Origin: CAMEON01 sp964463245
Lineage (GTDB): Bacteria; Bacillota; Clostridia; Oscillospirales; CAG-272
Assembly (NCBI GenBank): GCA_964463245.1
Contig: CAYXBU010000069.1
Location: 1-8,602 of the forward strand
Direction of reading: 5' to 3'
DNA: 8,602 bases
Within the stretch, counting starts at the first letter, position 1. Each line of letters begins with the position of its first letter. The notes below the pieces were generated by a model that saw only the letters and a list, made by a program, of their open reading frames with translations, was not told where the DNA came from and ran no database searches. Below, piece after piece: positions 1-5,893 of the stretch. The translations under genes and the position numbers were made by a program.

Positions 1-17
1 CCGCGCGGTATGGGTAT

Positions 18-46
18 ATTTTACCACAGGAGACGGGTTTTGTCAA
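18..46 (-). promoter_or_regulatory. Divergent sigma-A type promoter firing leftward out of the window
   Basis: Read on the minus strand, the sequence has TTGACA (46 to 41), a 17-base spacer and TAAAAT (23 to 18). The spacer ends in TGG, which gives an extended -10 (TGN before the hexamer). The -35 is a perfect consensus hexamer and the -10 matches five of six bases. Transcription should start around position 11, so only the first few bases of the RNA are in view and its gene lies beyond the left edge. The promoter is back to back with the cmk promoter region. Confidence 0.8.
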
Positions 47-108
47 TGGCAGAGTTGATTTTTTCATTGGCACAGGAATACGGCCGCACAAAAAATTTGC
101 CTTGACTA

Positions 109-137
109 TTGCTTTTTGCGGAGAAATAGAGTATAAT
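109..137 (+). promoter_or_regulatory. Probable promoter of the cmk-plsC-ispH::S1 operon
   Basis: A perfect TATAAT lies at 132-137, about 35 bases before the cmk start. The hexamer 17 bases upstream is TTGCTT (109-114), which is only a partial -35 match. A better hexamer, TTGACT (102-107), is 24 bases away, too far for normal sigma-A use. The -10 is convincing, but the -35 assignment is uncertain. No other promoter-like pair was seen between this site and the cmk start. Confidence 0.55.
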
Positions 138-171
138 AGCGATAGAACGAATTTGCAAAGGAAGTTGCACT

Positions 172-861
172 ATGGAACATATTCAGATCGCGGTCGACGG
201 CCCCAGCGGGGCAGGGAAATCCAGCATATCCAAGGCTATCGCCGCAAGGCTGGGGCTGGTGTATGTGGATACGGGTGCGCTCTACCGCACGGTAGGCTAC
301 TATGCCCGCTCGCAGGGGATCTCGCCGGAGGGAGCCGCCGCCGTGGCGGATATGCTGTCGGATATTCGGGTGGAGGTGCGGTACACCGACGGGGTACAGC
401 ACGTTTACTTGAACGGGGAAGACCTCGGCGACCGCATCCGCGAGAACGAGATCTCCCGCTACGCCTCCGCCGTGGGCAAGGTGCCCGCAGTACGCGCGTT
501 CCTGCTGGATACCCAGAAGCGCATCGCCGACGAGAACTCGGTCATCATGGACGGCCGCGACATCGGCACCGTGATCCTGCCCCGGGCACAGGTCAAGATA
601 TTCCTGACCGCCTCCAATGAGGCGCGCGCCCGCCGCCGCGTGGCGGAGCTGGCCGAGAAGGGAATGCCCGCCTCCTACGAGACGGTGCTGTCGGATATGC
701 AGCGGCGGGACGAGGAGGATCGTACCCGCGCCGTCGCGCCCGCCGTGCAAGCGCCCGACGCGCTCCTGTTCGACAACTCCGAGCTGACCTTTGAGGAGAG
801 CGTGGAGGGCATGATCGAGCTGATCCGCCGCGTGTTGGCGGGAAAGGGGCTGAGCCTGTGA
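172..861 (+). CDS. cmk: Cytidylate kinase (CMP/dCMP kinase)
   Basis: This enzyme transfers phosphate from ATP to CMP or dCMP, giving CDP or dCDP for nucleic acid and phospholipid synthesis in the cytoplasm. The 229-residue length is normal for bacterial Cmk. Visible motifs are the P-loop GPSGAGKSS (residues 10-18), the nucleotide-binding DTGALYR (33-39), DGRDIGT (127-133), and the lid segment RRDEEDRTR followed by AP (about 178-190). The start ATG is preceded by AAAGGAAG with a 7-base gap. The last four bases (GTGA) overlap the GTG start of plsC, so the two are probably translationally coupled. It is the first gene of the operon. In E. coli, cmk is likewise followed by the S1 gene rpsA, and here the same neighbours are separated only by plsC and an ispH fusion. 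Nothing in it looks degraded. Confidence 0.96.
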   Translation: MEHIQIAVDGPSGAGKSSISKAIAARLGLVYVDTGALYRTVGYYARSQGISPEGAAAVADMLSDIRVEVRYTDGVQHVYLNGEDLGDRIRENEISRYASAVGKVPAVRAFLLDTQKRIADENSVIMDGRDIGTVILPRAQVKIFLTASNEARARRRVAELAEKGMPASYETVLSDMQRRDEEDRTRAVAPAVQAPDALLFDNSELTFEESVEGMIELIRRVLAGKGLSL

Positions 862-1547
862 GCCGCACCGAGAATGTCGCCGCGACGGATCGCCGCGAGC
901 TGAACCGCAAGCACTGCCGCAGTGGCCTGTACAAGGTCGTCCACGCCATCTTTGCCGTGCCTGTCCGCTTCTGCCATCGCATCAAGGTGCGGGGGCGGGA
1001 GAACGAACCGCGCCGCGGGGAGGGCTCCTACCTCGTGGTCTGCAATCACCTGACCTGGCGGGATCCCATCTTCCTGTGCGCGAGCCTGTCCCAACAGCAG
1101 CCCCACTTCATGGCGAAGAAGGAGCTGTTCCGCATCCCGATCTTCAACTGGATGATCAAGGCTCTGGGGGCATATCCCGTCAACCGCGGCGGCGCGGATG
1201 TGGGGGCGATCAAGCGCACCATCAAGCTCTTGGAGGAGGGACGGACGGTCGGGATGTTCCCGCAGGGGCACCGCAACCCCGGGGTGGATCCCCGCACCAC
1301 CAAGATACACGCCGGTGCCGCCATGATCGCGGTCAAGGCGGGGGTGCCACTCCTGCCCGTGTACATCAAGACCCCCGGCAACCGCATGAAGGCTTTCTGC
1401 CGCAAGGAGATCATCATCGGCAAGCCCATTACCCCGGAGGAGATGGCCTACGACCCCGCCCGCCCCGGGGAGTTCGACCGCATCATACAGCTGGCCTTTG
1501 AGCGGGTCTGCGCCCTCGGGGACGAGGAGGCGGACGGATGCCGCTGA
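858..1547 (+). CDS. plsC: 1-acyl-sn-glycerol-3-phosphate acyltransferase family protein
   Basis: Members of this PlsC-like family acylate lysophosphatidic acid to phosphatidic acid at the inner face of the membrane. The four family blocks are visible: NHLTWRD (63-69, the catalytic NHx4D), GAYPVNR (104-110), FPQGHR (134-139) and VPLLP (163-167). Block III normally reads FPEGTR; here the acidic residue is Gln136 and Thr is His138, an unusual variant in the glycerol-phosphate binding block. Hydrophobic residues around 24-38 may anchor it to the membrane. I chose the GTG at 858 because it overlaps the cmk stop (GTGA) and has an AAAGGGG 8 bases upstream. The frame ends 10 bases into ispH. The family is secure from motifs and context, but the exact acyl acceptor is inferred. 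Confidence 0.88.
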   Translation: MSRTENVAATDRRELNRKHCRSGLYKVVHAIFAVPVRFCHRIKVRGRENEPRRGEGSYLVVCNHLTWRDPIFLCASLSQQQPHFMAKKELFRIPIFNWMIKALGAYPVNRGGADVGAIKRTIKLLEEGRTVGMFPQGHRNPGVDPRTTKIHAGAAMIAVKAGVPLLPVYIKTPGNRMKAFCRKEIIIGKPITPEEMAYDPARPGEFDRIIQLAFERVCALGDEEADGCR

Positions 1548-3670
1548 TGGAGGTCACGGTTGCCCACAACGCGGGCTTCTGCTTCGGGGTCGCCCGTGCC
1601 ACCGCCGCCGTGGAGCAGGAGATGCGGACACATCCCTCGGGGGAGCGCATCTTCACGCTGGGGCGGCTCATCCATAACGAGACCTATACCGAACGGTTGC
1701 GGGCAGGCGGCGTTGAGGTCATCGGTGTGGAGGACATCCCGCGCCTGTGCGCCGAGGCTACGCCCGAGGCTCCCGTCAAGGTCTTTGTCCGTGCCCACGG
1801 CATGACAGCCGAGACCGAGGCTGTGCTTCGCGCCTCTGCCGCCGCCAACCCCGCATTCTCCTTCGTGGATTGCACCTGCTCCTTCGTCAAGAAGATCCAC
1901 CGCATCTGCGCCGAGCAGTCCGAGCTGTGCGCGGCGGCGCGGACGGAGCAGGGGAGGGACGACCGATTCCTGCTGGTGCTGGGTGCCGCAGAGCACCCGG
2001 AGGTGGTGGGCTTTCTCAGCCGCTTTGCCGGGGAGAAGGTGGTCTTCGGGTCGGCGGAGGGGCTGGAGCGACTTCTGGATGACCCGGGAAATCGGGAAAG
2101 ATGGCGGGAAATGACCCCTGTTTTGGTCGCACAGACCACACAAAATCTGAAAGAATGGGAAAAGTCAAAAAAAATTCTCGAAAACCCCTTTACAAATTCA
2201 TTTATTTTTGATACAATATGCAGTGTTACGGAATCGAGGCAGCAGGAAGCGGCGACACTCGCACGCGAATGTGACTGCATCGTCGTGATCGGCGGTCGAG
2301 CCAGCTCAAACTCGGCAAAGCTCTTTGCGATCTGCAGTCGGATTTGCGCTGACACCGTGTGGGTGGAGCGTGCAGACGAGCTGAGCACCTATATTCCGTC
2401 ACTCCGTCAGGCGGCGATTGCACGCCGTCGGGACGGCTCCCACCTGAGAGTGGGAATCGTGGCAGGGGCATCGACCCCCCACGACATCATTGAGGAGGTT
2501 GCAAACAACATGAGCGAACAGGCACTGAACGAAAACTTCGCCGAGCTGCTGGAAGAGTCAGCGCTCAAAACAATAAAGACAGGAGATACCGTGGTAGGGA
2601 TCGTGACCGCTATCAATTCCGGCGAGATTCAACTCGACTTGGGCACCAAGGTCACCGGCGTGATCAAGATCGACCAGATCACGGATGACCCTGCGGCGAA
2701 GCTGGATCAAATGTTCAAAATTGGAGATGAGGTAGAGGCTTTCGTGATCCGTGTCAGCGACGTCGATGGCTTCGCTACACTTTCCAAGAAGCGGGTCGAC
2801 GCCGACAAGAACTGGAAGAAGATCGAGGAGGCCTACGAGACCCAGGAGAACCTGGAGGGTAAGGTCATTCTGGTCAATAAGGGTGGCGTTGTCGCGCTGG
2901 TCAACTCCAACCAGGTCTTTATCCCCGCCGCACACTCCGGCGTTCCGAGAGGCGGCGACTTGAATGAGCTGGTCGGTCAGACTGTCTCCATGAAGATCAT
3001 CGAGGTCAAGGAAGGCAAGAAGGCTAAGGGCTCCATCCGCAAGGTTCTGCAGGAGGAGCGCAACGCCCGCGAGAAGGAGTTCTGGGCGAACATCGAGGAG
3101 GGCAAGGTGTACAACGGCGTGGTCAAGAGCATGACCAGCTACGGCGCCTTCGTTGATCTCGGCGGCGTGGACGGCATGGTCCACTGCACCGAGCTGTCCT
3201 GGAAGCACATCAAGAGCCCTGCCGAGGTCGTGTCCATCGGCGACGAGATCACGGTCTTTGTCAAGAGCTTCAACGCTGAGAAGAAGCGCATTTCCCTGGG
3301 CTACAAGACCGAGGCTACCAACCCCTGGTACATCTTCACCCACACCTATGCCGTGGGCGAGACCGCACCCGTCAAGATCGTCAGCCTGATGCCCTTTGGC
3401 GCATTTGCTGAGATCGTGGAGGGCGTGGACGGTCTGATCCACATCTCCGAGTTGGCAGACCACCGCGTCGGCAAGCCTGCTGATGTGGTTGAGGTCGGAC
3501 AGGTCGTGGATGCCAAGATCATCGACATCGACTCCGAGCGTCAGAAGGTCTCCCTCTCCATCCGCGCCCTCATCGAGGAGGCACGGCAGGCTGAGGAGGC
3601 TATGCCCGAGGAGTATGCCGAGGAGGTCGCTCCCGAGGAGGAGACCGTCGTTTACTCCGACGAGGAGTAA
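1538..3670 (+). CDS. ispH: IspH::S1 fusion: 4-hydroxy-3-methylbut-2-enyl diphosphate reductase with four S1 RNA-binding domains
   Basis: The N-terminal part (about 1-322) is IspH/LytB, the [4Fe-4S] enzyme that turns HMBPP into IPP and DMAPP in the last MEP-pathway step. The three cluster cysteines are Cys15 (GFCFGVA), Cys114 (DCTC) and Cys228 (TIC). Substrate-site residues are also present: His46, His87, His153, Glu155 (HPE), the QTT at 199-201, SSNS 256-259 and Ser312. The C-terminal part (about 345-677) holds four S1 domains (roughly 346-418, 437-505, 520-590 and 606-677), then an acidic tail. It resembles the four-domain S1 proteins of Firmicutes such as YpfD. Fusions of this kind are annotated in many Clostridia. 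The ATG at 1538 is favoured by GAGGAGG 7 bases upstream. An in-frame ATG at 1547 overlaps the plsC stop (TGATG) but is 16 bases from that site. The fusion contains an internal promoter and an internal start. Confidence 0.94.
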   Translation: MPLMEVTVAHNAGFCFGVARATAAVEQEMRTHPSGERIFTLGRLIHNETYTERLRAGGVEVIGVEDIPRLCAEATPEAPVKVFVRAHGMTAETEAVLRASAAANPAFSFVDCTCSFVKKIHRICAEQSELCAAARTEQGRDDRFLLVLGAAEHPEVVGFLSRFAGEKVVFGSAEGLERLLDDPGNRERWREMTPVLVAQTTQNLKEWEKSKKILENPFTNSFIFDTICSVTESRQQEAATLARECDCIVVIGGRASSNSAKLFAICSRICADTVWVERADELSTYIPSLRQAAIARRRDGSHLRVGIVAGASTPHDIIEEVANNMSEQALNENFAELLEESALKTIKTGDTVVGIVTAINSGEIQLDLGTKVTGVIKIDQITDDPAAKLDQMFKIGDEVEAFVIRVSDVDGFATLSKKRVDADKNWKKIEEAYETQENLEGKVILVNKGGVVALVNSNQVFIPAAHSGVPRGGDLNELVGQTVSMKIIEVKEGKKAKGSIRKVLQEERNAREKEFWANIEEGKVYNGVVKSMTSYGAFVDLGGVDGMVHCTELSWKHIKSPAEVVSIGDEITVFVKSFNAEKKRISLGYKTEATNPWYIFTHTYAVGETAPVKIVSLMPFGAFAEIVEGVDGLIHISELADHRVGKPADVVEVGQVVDAKIIDIDSERQKVSLSIRALIEEARQAEEAMPEEYAEEVAPEEETVVYSDEE
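2189..2217 (+). promoter_or_regulatory. Internal sigma-A type promoter inside the IspH coding part
   Basis: TTTACA (2189-2194), a 17-base spacer ending in TGA, and TACAAT (2212-2217) make a near-consensus promoter with an extended -10. It sits in a strikingly AT-rich patch (about 2150-2220, including a run of eight A at 2167-2174 that could act as an UP element) within an otherwise GC-rich gene. It points at the internal S1 start about 290 bases downstream. The hexamers are directly visible, but activity is inferred. Part of this stretch encodes conserved IspH sequence, so some of the similarity could be constrained by protein. Confidence 0.6.
2492..2512 (+). promoter_or_regulatory. Internal ribosome binding site and ATG at the IspH/S1 junction
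   Basis: GAGGAGG (2492-2498) lies 11 bases before an in-frame ATG (2510-2512) that begins the sequence MSEQALNENF exactly between the IspH and S1 parts. Starting there gives a 386-residue four-domain S1 protein, about the length of stand-alone S1 homologues in Firmicutes. The purine run also encodes the Glu-Glu of IIEEV, the conserved IspH C-terminus, so it may not have been selected as a ribosome binding site. Confidence 0.5.
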
Positions 3671-3730
3671 TACGAGGCAGATGTCTCTGCGGCGGGGACA
3701 GCCCCGACACGACGAGCTCTGTATGTATAC

Positions 3731-3762
3731 AAAACAGGCACGACTGCGGTCGTGCCTGTTTT
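3731..3762. terminator. Bidirectional rho-independent terminator between convergent genes
   Basis: A perfect inverted repeat has AAAACAGGCACGAC (3731-3744), a TGCG loop and the exact complement (3749-3762). The A run on one side and T run on the other give a U tract in both directions. It lies 60 bases after the S1 stop and 54 bases after the SipL-like gene on the other strand, so it can serve both. A smaller hairpin (CGGGG/CCCCG, 3693-3706) precedes it on the plus strand. Confidence 0.93.
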
Positions 3763-3816
3763 GTCGTGCGGGAAGCCCGACCCTTGCCTCGGGAAGGCTT
3801 GCGCGACTCGCGGTTT

Positions 3817-5433
3817 TTATACGATCAGATACCCAACTCCCGCCAGCGAGGATGCCTCTGCGGGGGAGTCGGCGACCGGCAGGTCGTTGGCGGCGGCCAG
3901 TGCCGTCAGCGGGGCGTGGTAGCGTTTGGCGACCGACCAAAGGGAGTCGGTGGGGGCGGGGAAGCAGATGAGATACTCTCCGCGCGGGCGGGATATATCC
4001 GCCCCGAGGGTGAATCCGCTCAGGGTGCGGAGCGAGAGCGGGTCGGTCAGGCGCAGAGCCACCCCCACCTCGGCATCCAGCCCGATGCGCTCCCCGTCCA
4101 TGCGGGCGCGACTGCCGATCACGGTCACGCCTGCATCAAAAACAGGCGAGGGAGAGACCGTCCCGACCGACAGCTCACACTCGTAGCGGAAGGGCAGTGC
4201 GACCTCGGCCGCGCTCCATTCCCCACCGCGACAAAGCAAGAGCTGGAACCGACAGGTACCGACCGACAGGCAACGTCCCTTTTCACAGGTGACCGACTCG
4301 ACCTGTGCGGTCGCCGCAATGTCCACCACCTGCGCGGACGGGTCGATCCCCGCCTCGGACAGCGGCAGGGAATCGCTCAAAGTAAAGTTCCCCTGTACCG
4401 CGTGTCGTGCAACCTCGGCGGGACAGTCGGCAAAGCGACACTCCCCCTCAGCGCGGGTGGAATAGAGGTCTCCCGTGTAGGTCACGGTCTCGTTGCGCTG
4501 GGCGGTCGCCTGTACCGATACCCCCAGGTCGGTATGGATGCGCCCTTCCTCGACCTGCACGCTCAGCTCGGGACAGCCGCCGTATCCGCAGGCGGTGCAA
4601 TCCGGGGTCACCCCCGGCATATCCACCGTCACCGTGAAGGGGACTCGCCGCTGGGCTACGGTCGGGACGACGGGCGGCAGAGCCGCGTCTCCCCCACCCT
4701 CGACCGGCTCCTGCGGCTCCTCCGGAGGGGTCAGCAGGAGCTTGAGTGTCACGTCCCCCCGACAGGTGACGAGGCCGCTCCCGGCGGTTGCCTCGCTGAT
4801 CATGACCTGCCCCTCCGCGCAGACCACCCGCATATCCGTCCCGGGCGGGAGGATCATGTCGTCGCCAAGGGTCACGGTCTCGCTCGTGCCGCAGAACACC
4901 CGCGCGACCTCGGCGGTCTGCTCCAGCCGTTGGATGGAGCCGGGCACCAGGCCGCCCTCGTCGGGGCAGGTCAACTCCCGCTCCCCGTATACCTTGGCGC
5001 GAGCCTTCACGCGACAGCGGATATTCAGGCGGCGCGGTGCGGTCACCCGCCCGGATGCCCCCTCCACGCAGGGGGTGCAGATGCAGACGAACGGCTCGGA
5101 TACCGCCGTGTCCCCGCCCCCCTCAAAGGGCACCTGCATCCGATACTCGGTACTCAGCGGCGAGCAGTAGACCTGCCCGTCGTTGCCGACATACAGGACG
5201 AAGTAGTCCACCGTCCCCGACAGCTCCATGCCGCTCCCGCCCGCATAGGCGGCGGGGGGCTGTACCGATGCACCCACCCGCAACAGCCGCCGTATTTCGG
5301 GTTGGTAATCCGGCAGGGAGAAGTCCCCCGCCACATCGGCTGTGACCATCCGATCGCACAGCGGCACCTGGATACTGCCGCAGCCCTGCGGAGCCGTTCC
5401 CGGCTCCATATCCTGTAACCGATCATTCATCAT
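3817..5433 (-). CDS. SipL-like SPOCS (DUF3794) domain protein with C-terminal LysM domain
   Basis: This is a 538-residue protein of the DUF3794/SPOCS family, like SipL of Clostridioides difficile, which binds SpoIVA and helps anchor the spore coat to the forespore surface. The N-terminal region carries the family segment FSLPDYQPEIRRLLRV (about 38-53), and further SPOCS-like beta-rich regions run through about residue 470. The end (about 487-515, with DSLWSVAKRYHAPLTALAAANDL) is a recognisable LysM domain. There is no signal peptide or membrane segment, which fits a mother-cell cytoplasmic protein acting at the forespore surface. An upstream in-frame GTG at 5454 exists, but AAAGGAGAT (5450-5442) lies inside that extension and 8 bases before the ATG at 5433, so 5433 is the likely start; a second ATG follows at once. 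Its promoter looks sigma-E dependent. Family call is strong; identity as functional SipL is inferred. Confidence 0.87.
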   Translation of the reverse strand: MMNDRLQDMEPGTAPQGCGSIQVPLCDRMVTADVAGDFSLPDYQPEIRRLLRVGASVQPPAAYAGGSGMELSGTVDYFVLYVGNDGQVYCSPLSTEYRMQVPFEGGGDTAVSEPFVCICTPCVEGASGRVTAPRRLNIRCRVKARAKVYGERELTCPDEGGLVPGSIQRLEQTAEVARVFCGTSETVTLGDDMILPPGTDMRVVCAEGQVMISEATAGSGLVTCRGDVTLKLLLTPPEEPQEPVEGGGDAALPPVVPTVAQRRVPFTVTVDMPGVTPDCTACGYGGCPELSVQVEEGRIHTDLGVSVQATAQRNETVTYTGDLYSTRAEGECRFADCPAEVARHAVQGNFTLSDSLPLSEAGIDPSAQVVDIAATAQVESVTCEKGRCLSVGTCRFQLLLCRGGEWSAAEVALPFRYECELSVGTVSPSPVFDAGVTVIGSRARMDGERIGLDAEVGVALRLTDPLSLRTLSGFTLGADISRPRGEYLICFPAPTDSLWSVAKRYHAPLTALAAANDLPVADSPAEASSLAGVGYLIV

Positions 5434-5471
5434 GTTGCTCCATCTCCTTTGCACTGGCAGATTTTCAATAG

Positions 5472-5500
5472 ACTGTATGCAGGGGGACGGGCGAATATGA
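5472..5500 (-). promoter_or_regulatory. Sigma-E-like (mother-cell sporulation) promoter of the SipL-like gene
   Basis: On the minus strand, TCATATT (5500 to 5494), a 14-base spacer and CATACAGT (5479 to 5472) closely match the sigma-E consensus (about KMATATT, 13-15 bases, CATACA-T). A start near 5465 would leave a leader of about 30 bases before the ATG at 5433. The match fits the gene, since sipL is a sigma-E target in C. difficile. No sigma-A type promoter was seen in this direction. Confidence 0.68.
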
Positions 5501-5549
5501 GTGGCCGGGCGGTTTCAAAATGCCGCCCGATGTGTCCCCGCATATTCGC
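5491..5549. repeat. Nested inverted repeat in the divergent intergenic region
   Basis: Outer arms GCGAATATG (5491-5499) and CATATTCGC (5541-5549) are perfect 9-bp complements. Nested inside, CGGGCGG (5506-5512) and CCGCCCG (5523-5529) form a perfect 7-bp stem. The left outer arm covers the -35 element of the sigma-E-like promoter. It lies upstream of both visible start sites, so it more likely acts as DNA (operator or cruciform) than as RNA, unless a further promoter reads through it. Confidence 0.7.
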
Positions 5550-5628
5550 AAAATATCCAAAAAGGCGATTTTGCGCCGGGGATCTGACAGCAGTTCGCAC
5601 AAAGTTCTCAAAAAAGGCAAATTTCCTC

Positions 5629-5657
5629 TTGACAAACCGGGATCGGGGGTGTATAAT
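5629..5657 (+). promoter_or_regulatory. Consensus sigma-A promoter of the metNIQ operon
   Basis: TTGACA (5629-5634), exactly 17 bases, then TATAAT (5652-5657): both hexamers and the spacing are the perfect consensus. Transcription should begin near 5664, giving a leader of about 270 bases before metN. So strong a promoter in front of a transporter suggests that control lies downstream, in the leader. Confidence 0.92.
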
Positions 5658-5691
5658 GAGCGCATATTCACAGAGGAGAGGAGATACCGTC

Positions 5692-5781
5692 ATGTTTGCA
5701 GCTATGATGATGATGTGCATGTGCCGCATGGAAATGTGCTGCTGTAATATGAATGCCGGTACTTCTGCCATCTGCCGTTGA
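5692..5781 (+). CDS. Met/Cys-rich 29-residue leader peptide
   Basis: The short frame begins MFAAMMMMCMCRMEMCCC and ends SAICR. Nine of 29 residues are Met (1, 5-8, 10, 13, 15, 20) and six are Cys (9, 11, 16-18, 28), so about half the codons demand one of the two sulfur amino acids. Two overlapping purine runs (AGGAG at 5674-5678 and 5679-5683) give a strong ribosome binding site 8 bases before the ATG. The frame is open further upstream, but that part precedes the transcription start, so 5692 is the usable start. It lies between a perfect promoter and a terminator just before the methionine importer, which is what a cis-acting attenuator peptide looks like: ribosome stalling when Met or Cys is scarce would be the signal. 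The peptide itself probably has no other job, though a Met/Cys-rich metal-binding microprotein cannot be excluded. Confidence 0.82.
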   Translation: MFAAMMMMCMCRMEMCCCNMNAGTSAICR

Positions 5782-5868
5782 GACCCTTGTCGGAGGCGTT
5801 GCCAAACGTGAGGCTCTCAGATAACGCTGTTTGCTCCCGCCCGTCGGACGACGGACGGTGACGCATGG

Positions 5869-5893
5869 GGGGAAGCCGGTGCTTCCCCTTTTT
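5869..5893 (+). terminator. Leader terminator upstream of metN
   Basis: GGGGAAGC (5869-5876), loop CGGT and GCTTCCCC (5881-5888) form a perfect 8-bp stem directly followed by five T. Two G-U pairs (5867-5868 with 5889-5890) could extend it. It stands between a strong promoter and metN with no gene in the opposite direction to serve, so it must be conditionally bypassed for metNIQ to be expressed. Confidence 0.9.

Larger units (their letters stand above)
5664..5893 (+). promoter_or_regulatory. Putative Met/Cys-responsive transcription attenuator leader of metNIQ
   Basis: The transcribed leader contains, in order: a strong ribosome binding site, a 29-codon Met/Cys-rich reading frame, hairpin 1 (5779-5790 with 5808-5819; eight Watson-Crick and three G-U pairs, one C-C mismatch), a small hairpin CCGTC/GACGG (5841-5854), and an intrinsic terminator (5869-5893). 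The 5' arm of hairpin 1 starts at the peptide stop codon. Its 3' arm GGCTCTC (5812-5818) can alternatively pair with GGGAAGCC (5870-5877), the 5' arm of the terminator, leaving one bulged A. A second candidate antiterminator is GCTCCC (5833-5838) with GGGAAGC (5870-5876). The 1:2, 2:3, 3:4 order matches classic amino-acid attenuators, but most Met/Cys codons lie more than 30 bases upstream of hairpin 1, so the exact switching scheme is unresolved. Confidence 0.7.

Noticed and set aside
858..1547. Reading the cmk-plsC-ispH overlaps as frameshifts or assembly errors
   Set aside because: The 4-base and 10-base overlaps keep complete, full-length proteins and are typical of translationally coupled operons.
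2558..3940. A 460-codon minus-strand reading frame opposite the S1 domains
   Set aside because: It is an antisense shadow made by third-position GC bias. It crosses the bidirectional terminator and shows no domain.
3766..5418. A 550-codon plus-strand reading frame opposite the SipL-like gene
   Set aside because: It is the antisense shadow of a GC-rich gene. It lacks a plausible ribosome binding site and recognisable domains, while the minus strand shows a SPOCS/LysM protein with a good start and promoter.
5449..5781. A 110-codon frame ending at the Met/Cys-rich peptide
   Set aside because: Its upstream part spans the palindrome and the perfect metNIQ promoter, and the first two-thirds precede the transcription start. 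Only the last 29 codons have a ribosome binding site and lie on the transcript.
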